Part shown: piece by piece, positions 44,887-52,537 of the stretch
Layout of the letters: every line of letters begins with the position of its first letter
Numbering within the stretch: the stretch's first letter is position 1
Source of the DNA: Enterococcus malodoratus ATCC 43197
GTDB taxonomy: Bacteria > Bacillota > Bacilli > Lactobacillales > Enterococcaceae
Assembly (NCBI RefSeq): GCF_000407185.1
Contig: NZ_KE136481.1
Coordinates: forward strand, 1,278,136-1,342,135
DNA: 64,000 bases
Direction: 5' to 3'
The notes under the pieces: generated by a model
Database searches by the model: none
Told to the model about the DNA's origin: nothing
The model's input: the letters and a program-made list of their open reading frames with translations, nothing else
Program-made: the position numbers and the translations under genes

Positions 44887-47799
44887 TTAGTACCTCCAAA
44901 AATCATTGTCATCCACAAAATATTTATAAAATACTTTCTTCTGATCTTCACTAGCAATTCCCAACTTTAAGTTTTTTATTGCCTTAGCTTCAATTTCTTT
45001 TTTTCCATTTTTTACAATTATCTTTCTGTATTTGTCATTTTTTAAAAAATTAATCCACATATAGTCATCTAAATCAAGTTGAGAGTAGTCAAAAGATCGA
45101 GGATAGAAAATAAATTTGAGATACTCTGAATATGAAGTGCACTCTCTTAAGTACTCAATATCCTCAATTTTTCCAAGTAAGTGCAATATAATTGAACTCT
45201 CAATAGCGACTTCTAAAGGATCTGGATATGAAGAAAAACCTGATTTCTTCCTCTCAGCAGCATCTTTAATTTGTTCAACATACTTGCTTTTAAGCTTATC
45301 ATCGAAATTAATAATATCCATGCTGACTACATCAATTAATTTGAAAGAATCGATATACATATAGTTCTCTTTTATTTCCTTTGAATATCTCTTCTTTAAA
45401 TTGTTGGACATGATTGGGTACATTGTCACTAGAAAACTATTCCATTCCATTTTATCAAATTGTTTTATTTTTCGTGTTTTACTAATTGATAATTGGATTT
45501 TTCTACTTTTACTATAGACGGTATTTTGAGCTAAGTAAGACATTATTTTAGAAAAAGTGTATCCCTCTCTTGCTTCCTTTGATAAGTTTTTAATTAATAA
45601 AACAATAATTTCGATTGAAACGTCACAACCGCCTTGTACTACATTTAGAAGTAAATCTAACAGTTCTCTTTCTATTTCATTGTGACTTAACATAAAATTA
45701 TTAAATCGCTCATTCTTTAGGAGTATTTCAATAATTGGAACCAATCTTTCCATATCTTTATCCAAAAGATTACTATATCTTAGTAAAACTGAAAAATTGA
45801 GAAATTTTCCAGGAAAAATAAAGTTATTCTTTTTTAGAACATAAATAATTGTCATACAAAAATTTTCAAAGAGAGATATCAAATCAAAATCTTTTTCATA
45901 CATAATCCGAGATATATTTTCTTGTCTTAAATACTTTTTAATATTGGTATATCGTGCAAATAATACTATAATGTTGATGTCTATTAAACCCAGAGGATAT
46001 TTTTGTAATGACATACTCGGTCCAAAACCTTGATCTTTTTGCCTAATCTCTTTTTGAGTTATGAGCATACATTTTATATAGCTTTCAAAAAAATCTTCAG
46101 TTTCAGAAAAATTATCAAGTAAAATACCATTTTTTTTAAAGAAAAAAAAGTGTTGATAGGCACTACTTCTTATTTCTGGTAATTTTCCAAATCTTTCACT
46201 AGTGAACAAGGGTGGTGATAAGTAGCTACTTTCAGTTTTGGATAAAAATGAATAGAACTGATTTACCTGCTTTAAATCAGATCCGTCATGTATAATTGAA
46301 GACAAATAACTATATGCTCTTTTCTCTTGTTTAGAAAACATACCAATAAATCTCAATACATCATTTTTAGAGCAGTTACTTTCATGGGAGAGCTTTTTAA
46401 ATAGAAAAGAATTGTAATTGTAAATAGCTAAATTAAAATTCGAGATAGAATTATTTGCATTAGTATTAGTAGGATTAAAATAGTATGCTCTAACCTCAGG
46501 ATCATTCATACTTAATTGCGCTTTGTAATAGTATTTTGTCTGTTCAGGAAGACTTTCCTTTTTCAATACTTTCTCAATTGATTCATATTGAAAATTGACT
46601 AGAAGTTCTAATAACTCATCTATTATACTATTTGATCGAGACTGATCAATATCCTGTAGAGTTACAAAATCAGATTTTTTATTTTGAAAATTGTTAAGCC
46701 GTTCTATGCCTGCTTTTATCCAGTAGTCGCAAATCCTTTTGTTATCCACTAACCCTTCCCATTTTTTATATGTGTCCTCATCATAGAAATCCAATGTACC
46801 ATTATTGAAATGAACATTTGTAATACCTGATACCTTTAATAGATCATCAATATATATCTTCTCTACCATATTGAAAACTTTATACATATCTAATAAATAT
46901 TCATCATAGTCGGTAAAGTATATATCTGTATTTTCATCATTAATGATTTCTAAACAGGAATAAAGCCTACTAGCAACACCTTTTTCAAGATCATCTTTTT
47001 TATATTTTTTAACTAGATCTTTATCCAAAGCAGAACTATCAATAATCGTCAGTTTTCTATTTTCCCAATAATTCAATTCATAATCATTGATTTTGCCATC
47101 TTGGATTATAAAATTTTTATGTCTTGATTTTATTACGGATTCTTTTGAAGAAAGATAGTCAATCCAACTCATAATCTGTTTTAAATTGTAATCGTTTAAC
47201 GAATATCCGACAAAAAGAAATATATGGTCCACTAAAAGTGATTTTATGAATGTCTCTAAAAGAATATGATTATTTGTATAGTTTAAATAGTCATTCTCCT
47301 TCAAAACGATATTTGATAGATCATCAATATCACCATGCATTTTAATAATATAATGCTCTCCTTGACTAATAAGAAGATCCTTATCTGAAGAAACTACCTT
47401 ATACAACAAATTGTTTAAATCACCAGTATTTTCTATAAGTTTGTCGTAATTTGTTGTAATAATATGGTTTGGTAATAGTTTAAGAATTATCTCATTTAAA
47501 GAATTTGACTTTGCTGGAACATTCAGAATACGTTCTAATATTTCAAAATAGCTTTTTGAATCTTTATCAAAAGCATATTGAGGAATTTTTAAAAACTCAT
47601 CTGTCGAAAATCTATAGTTATCCTTATTAAGAACATATGGGCTATACTGAATTTCCTCTGCAAATTCCTCTATTAATTCCTTCCAACTAGGAAGATTAGA
47701 GTTCTTTGAAATTCCAGCACCTACAAATATCACCAACTTATTATTTTCACGTGCCTTTCTGATTTCTCTAAATGCACTAATATAATCATTCTTACTCAA
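44887..47799 (-). CDS. SIR2-domain protein, 970 aa, probable defence effector
   Basis: The N-terminal 210 residues form a SIR2_2-type NAD-binding domain: VIFVGAGISKNSNLPSW at 23-39, IITTNYDKL at 113-121, IIKMHGDID at 151-159 and FVGYSLNDYNL at 196-206. The remaining 760 residues are mostly helical with no recognised domain and no membrane segment. This plan (SIR2 then a large helical sensor) resembles defence-associated sirtuins (DSR) and other NAD-depleting anti-phage proteins. Base use is very A/T-rich. The start is TTG 47799. It is in the cassette flanked by the 140-bp repeats and has its own terminator. Defence function is inferred. Confidence 0.82.
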   Translation of the reverse strand: MSKNDYISAFREIRKARENNKLVIFVGAGISKNSNLPSWKELIEEFAEEIQYSPYVLNKDNYRFSTDEFLKIPQYAFDKDSKSYFEILERILNVPAKSNSLNEIILKLLPNHIITTNYDKLIENTGDLNNLLYKVVSSDKDLLISQGEHYIIKMHGDIDDLSNIVLKENDYLNYTNNHILLETFIKSLLVDHIFLFVGYSLNDYNLKQIMSWIDYLSSKESVIKSRHKNFIIQDGKINDYELNYWENRKLTIIDSSALDKDLVKKYKKDDLEKGVASRLYSCLEIINDENTDIYFTDYDEYLLDMYKVFNMVEKIYIDDLLKVSGITNVHFNNGTLDFYDEDTYKKWEGLVDNKRICDYWIKAGIERLNNFQNKKSDFVTLQDIDQSRSNSIIDELLELLVNFQYESIEKVLKKESLPEQTKYYYKAQLSMNDPEVRAYYFNPTNTNANNSISNFNLAIYNYNSFLFKKLSHESNCSKNDVLRFIGMFSKQEKRAYSYLSSIIHDGSDLKQVNQFYSFLSKTESSYLSPPLFTSERFGKLPEIRSSAYQHFFFFKKNGILLDNFSETEDFFESYIKCMLITQKEIRQKDQGFGPSMSLQKYPLGLIDINIIVLFARYTNIKKYLRQENISRIMYEKDFDLISLFENFCMTIIYVLKKNNFIFPGKFLNFSVLLRYSNLLDKDMERLVPIIEILLKNERFNNFMLSHNEIERELLDLLLNVVQGGCDVSIEIIVLLIKNLSKEAREGYTFSKIMSYLAQNTVYSKSRKIQLSISKTRKIKQFDKMEWNSFLVTMYPIMSNNLKKRYSKEIKENYMYIDSFKLIDVVSMDIINFDDKLKSKYVEQIKDAAERKKSGFSSYPDPLEVAIESSIILHLLGKIEDIEYLRECTSYSEYLKFIFYPRSFDYSQLDLDDYMWINFLKNDKYRKIIVKNGKKEIEAKAIKNLKLGIASEDQKKVFYKYFVDDNDFWRY

Positions 47800-48232
47800 C
47801 TTACACCCGTCCCTCTTTGATAAACTATCAATACATGAACTATACCAAACGGTTAGCTTTTTGCTGAATCTATGAGTCTTAAAGATATTTTGTTCTCTAA
47901 GACTGCTCAGCTAAATGATTTCAAACTCTGGTTGACAAACCTCGCTATTACTTAAAAAGTGTTTTCTGTTTTATCTCTTTGGAATCGGTGGATTCGCTTT
48001 ATTTCCTAAGAGATTTTTTTAAATACTATTATGACGGCATCATCTATTGAGTTTGTTCAGCACCTGACCATTTCAATGTAAAGCTCTTCCAATACTTGTA
48101 CTCCTATTTCACAATCTTTATGGCAATATCACTTTTACTAATCCAGATGAATATTCTTGTTTAAATAGAATAAATGATCGACCATTTCCTTTATTTCAAT
48201 AGTATTTACATGATTTCTAATAACTATCTCTT
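47800..48232. other. Spacer between the SIR2 and PIN genes, possible gene remnants
   Basis: Very A/T-rich. On the plus strand at about 48118-48201 a short open stretch (NITFTNPDEYSCLNRIND) ends at a stop and looks like the end of a degraded gene, but no start or parent can be named. The promoter of the SIR2 gene should be near the left end of this stretch. Confidence 0.3.
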
Positions 48233-49627
48233 TTAATAGAAATTACTGTTATCTGGATTGAGTATTAAATTTTCAAAATTAAGTTTTATATTATAAAACT
48301 TTGTTATCAAGGTTCTTCCGAAATCCTTATTATTTCTCGCCTCGTCACCGACGAGGTCACCCTTGAGACTTTGTAATTCAAGTTCCATTTTTATAAGTTT
48401 TCTAACAAACCCAAGTCTTTTGTTATTTATATCCTTACCTTTGTATAATCTATTTCTTAACTCTCTTATTTGCCAATTAAGTTTATTACACTCTTTATTA
48501 GTATCATTAAGTTCCTTTAAGTACCTATCATGATCATGTTGAGTATAGAATTCCTCAGATTCTTCATTTTCAATTACTGACCCAGAGTCGAATAAAGTAA
48601 ATTGATCAAATCTATCTGTAATTTCCGAGTCTGTTTCATTCAATTCGAATAGAGGAATCTGTGAAAAATTATTGAGTAACTCGTTATTTAAATTTAAATA
48701 AGAGTGTTGGGAATAATAATGTGTTGTTTTAGTAATATTTGTATCTTGTTCTTCACCTGTTACTTCTGAAATAAACCTAGCTGATCCCATTGTATATAAA
48801 TCTGCATTTGATTCGTCATACAATTCTTTTTTTAGCTCTGCTCTGGGCCCAACCTTTTCACCTTTAGTCTCATAAATCCAATCTTCTTTCAAGTCATCGG
48901 ACACAAAAATAACCTTAGAATACCCTCCCTCTTTCGCTTTTCCAATAATATCTTTCCAAATTAGAAGGTCTCCAAATTTTGTATGATATTCTATCTCTCC
49001 ATATTTTCGAATTTCATCACCCTTCTCCCCTTCATCCATATATCCTGGTGGAAATTCAATAGCATATCTTTTTATTCCCTCATTTTCTATTGAATCAATA
49101 TAATTTTGTGAAGGCGTAGCTCCTATTTTTGCAAGCATTAGTTCTGCCAGATGATTACTTGTGTCATCAACATCACCAATCAATGAAAATTCTTTTTCTA
49201 CCTCATTTCGGATAAAAGAATTCACAAATTTGTTCAGTTTCTCATTAAAGCTTTCTTTTATATTTTTTCTCACTTCATTTTCGTCGGTACTTCTAATCAG
49301 TGAACCAAAATTATCCATTTCTTCATTGAAAACATTAGTTAATTTCGGAATACTCTTTTCCAGTTTATTACCGAAATTCTTTTTCTTTATCTTAATACCT
49401 CTAATTACAGATTGTTTATTAAAATGAAATTCAAGTGCAGCAATATATGGAACCCACAAATTATCTGATACTTTTTCCAAGGAATTGAATAGTTTTTTTC
49501 TACTTTCAATGGAAAATCTAAAAATGTGTAGTAACACGTTAGCATCAATAACTATAAGTGTATCTTCAGATAGATTACGAAAGTCAATTTCTTCTTTATG
49601 ATAAAATTCCCTAAACATTTCTTTCAT
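48233..49627 (-). CDS. PIN-like nuclease domain protein (PIN_8 type), probable defence protein
   Basis: A 464-aa protein. The N-terminal part is a PIN-like nuclease: LIVIDANVLLHIFRFS at residues 24-39 (first acidic pair), YIAALEFHFNKQS (Glu), then FGDLLIWKDIIGKAKEGGYSKVIFVSDDLKEDW, with DLLIW and VSDD giving the other acids. The C-terminal 200 residues hold a coiled-coil-like part (YLKELNDTNKECNKLNWQIRELRNRLYKG). This fits PIN-like proteins found in defence islands, which probably cut RNA or DNA. All four expected acidic positions are present. It has AAAGGAG before ATG. It lies with the SIR2 gene inside the repeats. Confidence 0.8.
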   Translation of the reverse strand: MKEMFREFYHKEEIDFRNLSEDTLIVIDANVLLHIFRFSIESRKKLFNSLEKVSDNLWVPYIAALEFHFNKQSVIRGIKIKKKNFGNKLEKSIPKLTNVFNEEMDNFGSLIRSTDENEVRKNIKESFNEKLNKFVNSFIRNEVEKEFSLIGDVDDTSNHLAELMLAKIGATPSQNYIDSIENEGIKRYAIEFPPGYMDEGEKGDEIRKYGEIEYHTKFGDLLIWKDIIGKAKEGGYSKVIFVSDDLKEDWIYETKGEKVGPRAELKKELYDESNADLYTMGSARFISEVTGEEQDTNITKTTHYYSQHSYLNLNNELLNNFSQIPLFELNETDSEITDRFDQFTLFDSGSVIENEESEEFYTQHDHDRYLKELNDTNKECNKLNWQIRELRNRLYKGKDINNKRLGFVRKLIKMELELQSLKGDLVGDEARNNKDFGRTLITKFYNIKLNFENLILNPDNSNFY

Positions 49628-49804
49628 TTTCTTCTCCTTTGATTATCTTCTCAAAAAATATTATACCAAATTTCATCTGTGATATATGTAGCATCCAATA
49701 AAACAATCACTTAGCAAAGAGAGCTTTTGTCAAGGAATTAAATGTGTAAACTATTTTTTAACTGTTTGATACAATAATAAAAAACCTCTTGCTTAGCCTT
49801 ACTA

Positions 49805-49945
49805 TTTTCTTGTCTCTTCCACCTCAGCAATCCTCTCCAAAAAGAAAAATCCCTAGAGACTGATTTTTTCTAGGGTTGAACATACATGTTAAATTTGTGG
49901 GCTTCTGCCTTCCGGCAAAGCAAAATCTTTCCCCAGTTTTGCTTC
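49805..49945. repeat. 140-bp direct repeat, right copy
   Basis: Here the C-terminus of the polytopic membrane gene is the native one (EAKLGKDFALPEGRSPQI). It is followed by the hairpin, GGAGAGG, and GTG plus five codons of a would-be lysozyme gene ending in TAG. So the right copy carries a stub of the next gene, the mark of an insertion that duplicated its target. Confidence 0.9.
49843..49875 (-). terminator. Hairpin in right repeat copy
   Basis: The minus strand reads CCCTAGA then TCTCTAGGG around a short loop, followed by ATTTTTCTTTTT. It ends the polytopic membrane gene in the present arrangement. Confidence 0.75.
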
Positions 49946-51952
49946 AATCGTTTTACCTGATACACTATGATTCGAGTGGTCACTTGAGCCTGGATCGATA
50001 TAAATCTGCTCTTTTGAGCTTCCCGTCATTTTTATTGTTCGATCATTTTGTGTGTGACCACTTATTTGTTGCACCGATTGTAACGAGTTTTGATTAGTAA
50101 TCAGTGATCGAGATTGCTTCAATTGAGTAATTTGTTGCGTCAAAGAATTATTCGCAATTAATTTTGGTGTACCTTGAGTTAACGGTACCGACTGACCAAC
50201 ATGATTTTTTGATGGTTGTGCCAAGCTCATTTTTCGGTTGGGTTTTCCAGCAACTTTACCATTTTGAATCAATTGATCAATTGGTAAAGCAGAAACAGAT
50301 AATGGAATGGGATCACCAATTGGAGTTGATACTTTTAGGTTGGTTGGTTCTATCGCCTTTCGTGGACGTGACATTTTTGCAGGCGGACTTCCAATGATTG
50401 GTTTGTTTTCTACAAGCAATTTCTCTCCTTCAAATGACAATTGTTTTCTTCTGCCATAAGCAATTTCCGATGGGTTGGTATTCGATTGTTTTACTGGTGT
50501 GGTTTGTTGCTGTTTTGTTCGTTGGAACAACTGACTTGCCGCTAATATACCTGGATGAATCTTCCCAGCAACATTTGCTCCTCTTAAAACTGCTCGTTCC
50601 GTTAAATCTTTTCCTCGATGAATGGTTCGGCTAACTTCTCTTGTCGTATTCTGTGCTTTAGATTTCGTCTTAGCTAATGTACGATCCGCTTGTCCTAATC
50701 CCAGCTTTGCTAGAATATCTTTCCGTTTTACGAATACGATCAGAGAAACGATCCCTCGAACAAACATATTACCGATAAAACCAGCAATGGTATTCATTAA
50801 GATCAAATCATCAATGATATTGAAAACAAGAAATGCAACTAAGATCAGAACGCTGTAAATTGATTTTTGAAAAACAAATCCCACAAACGTTTTTAACCCA
50901 CGAAAAATCATATAGTCCATGCCTGGAAAAAAGGAAACGATCAACATAAAAGCGATTGCCAGCAGCATTAACAGCACGCCTAACTGGAATAAGAAACGAA
51001 CCATTCCGATCATCAAGATAGGAATCCCAACAGACACATTTAAACTTGGACTCATTAATCCCACGATCATCTTATAAATACTCTTTGTTGGTTGAATGAA
51101 CGCACGATAAGATGCTGTTTTTTCATCATCTTCTTTTGCAGCATCGGTCACAACATTAGAGATATTTTTTAGGTCTTCACTTTTGATACTTTCAGACAAG
51201 AACTCTGTTGGTTTAATGCCAGCCTTTTCTAACTCTTCAATATCAGTCGTTCCATAATTTAATAATAGATACGGATCGACAACCGCCTTCTGATAATACA
51301 TTTCACGAATTTGTTTGATGGCATCCTCACTGGTGGTCGCAACACTTAGATCATCAATCCCATTGGTCGCTTCAAAAATTAACCCTTCAACAGCAGTTGA
51401 CCAGGTATTTAAATCTTTCGTCATTTTTTCTCCCTGGCTGGCTACTGTACCATTTCCAAACCATAGAATTGAAAAACCAACGACGCATAGAAATCGGGCA
51501 AGGGCTCGCTTTGATTGATTTCCGCTTTTACAAACCTTCAAATAGAAGATATAAACGACATACCCCCCAGTTAATCCTAGGCCGACCACATTAAATAGCT
51601 TATCGTAAATATTTTTAGAGAATTGGAAAAAGGTATGAATAAGGCCATCCATTGCCGCACCTTTATAGAGTTTCTCGATGATAAAATCAAACACCTGCCA
51701 AATAATTTTGTTCGTACTAAACGACATGTTGGTAATCATCTGGATAAAGTCTGTCCCATTTTTTCCAAAGAGCATCTTTCCAAGCGAGAATTCCGTATCA
51801 CCTATGTATGAGGAAAAGGTATCTAGGTGGTATTTCCCCACAGTATAGATCGCTTCTTTATCCGACTTTGCATAGGCTGATACAGATATAAACAGGATCA
51901 AAAGGATGGGAAGTAAGATAAACAATCGCCTTCGTTTGTTCGTTCTGACCAA
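49889..51952 (-). CDS. Polytopic conjugation membrane protein (VirB6 / Tn916 Orf15-like)
   Basis: A 687-aa protein, signal-like start (LFILLPILLILFISVSAYA) and about six more hydrophobic segments between residues about 120 and 430 (for example FQLGVLLMLLAIAFMLIVSF, SIYSVLILVAFLVFNI). The C-terminal 250 residues are soluble and Gln/Ser-rich. Architecture and position between a VirB4-like ATPase and a lysozyme match the Orf15/TcpH channel subunit of Gram-positive transfer systems. I start it at TTG 51952 because AGGAGGG is 8 bases upstream; the upstream ATGs lie in the terminator hairpin and lack a site. Confidence 0.8.
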   Translation of the reverse strand: MVRTNKRRRLFILLPILLILFISVSAYAKSDKEAIYTVGKYHLDTFSSYIGDTEFSLGKMLFGKNGTDFIQMITNMSFSTNKIIWQVFDFIIEKLYKGAAMDGLIHTFFQFSKNIYDKLFNVVGLGLTGGYVVYIFYLKVCKSGNQSKRALARFLCVVGFSILWFGNGTVASQGEKMTKDLNTWSTAVEGLIFEATNGIDDLSVATTSEDAIKQIREMYYQKAVVDPYLLLNYGTTDIEELEKAGIKPTEFLSESIKSEDLKNISNVVTDAAKEDDEKTASYRAFIQPTKSIYKMIVGLMSPSLNVSVGIPILMIGMVRFLFQLGVLLMLLAIAFMLIVSFFPGMDYMIFRGLKTFVGFVFQKSIYSVLILVAFLVFNIIDDLILMNTIAGFIGNMFVRGIVSLIVFVKRKDILAKLGLGQADRTLAKTKSKAQNTTREVSRTIHRGKDLTERAVLRGANVAGKIHPGILAASQLFQRTKQQQTTPVKQSNTNPSEIAYGRRKQLSFEGEKLLVENKPIIGSPPAKMSRPRKAIEPTNLKVSTPIGDPIPLSVSALPIDQLIQNGKVAGKPNRKMSLAQPSKNHVGQSVPLTQGTPKLIANNSLTQQITQLKQSRSLITNQNSLQSVQQISGHTQNDRTIKMTGSSKEQIYIDPGSSDHSNHSVSGKTIEAKLGKDFALPEGRSPQI

Positions 51953-51986
51953 TTTTAAATCCCTCCTATTTTTATTTTTAGACATC

Positions 51987-52010
51987 AAAAAAGAGCCTGC
52001 TTCCAGACCC
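51987..52010 (-). terminator. Terminator-like hairpin inside the transfer operon
   Basis: GGGTCTG, loop GAAG, CAGGCTC, then TTTTTT on the minus strand, between the lipoprotein gene and the polytopic membrane gene. Confidence 0.7.
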
Positions 52011-52019
52011 TTTTATAAA

Positions 52020-52463
52020 CTATTCTTTTGCTTCAAAAACTTTCGTCACATTTTCTTGTTCAATCGCTTGGTCAAATTCCGTTTCAGAAATTGGTTCGAA
52101 TTCAGTTCCATTTGAAGTTGCCGCAGATTCACGAACATGATCTTTTATTTTCTTTTTCAAGTCAGGATCAGAATACTCCGTTTCGTTATACTTGATGTAG
52201 TAAGCATTGTTCTCATCATTTTTTGCTTTCATCAAGTAAACTTGCGATACATCTTTTTCAGATAAATCAGTCGGAAAATAACCTGAATCAAAATCATAGT
52301 CTTTTCGTTCCTCATTATCTTTCTTGTTGTATTTACTCTTAAAATCCATGACCGTTTTCACAGCTACTTTTGTTTGATCCTCCATTTTATTCATGGAGTT
52401 ACCGCAACCTACCATAAGAAGACAAGTCAAAAATAGTAACGCAGCCATCCCATATTTTTTCAT
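52020..52463 (-). CDS. Conjugation-associated lipoprotein
   Basis: A 147-aa secreted lipoprotein with signal peptide and lipobox (LLMVGC, Cys at about residue 20). The mature part is charged with no recognised domain. It follows the VirB4 gene by 74 bases and should sit on the outer side of the membrane near the mating channel. Lipoproteins at this spot occur in other ICE transfer operons, with unknown role. Confidence 0.75.
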   Translation of the reverse strand: MKKYGMAALLFLTCLLMVGCGNSMNKMEDQTKVAVKTVMDFKSKYNKKDNEERKDYDFDSGYFPTDLSEKDVSQVYLMKAKNDENNAYYIKYNETEYSDPDLKKKIKDHVRESAATSNGTEFEPISETEFDQAIEQENVTKVFEAKE

Positions 52464-52537
52464 TTTACCCCAACCTTTTTAAATAGTTGCATAAAAGTAT
52501 AGCAATGAATGATTTCATTTGTCTACAAGGAATTGAT

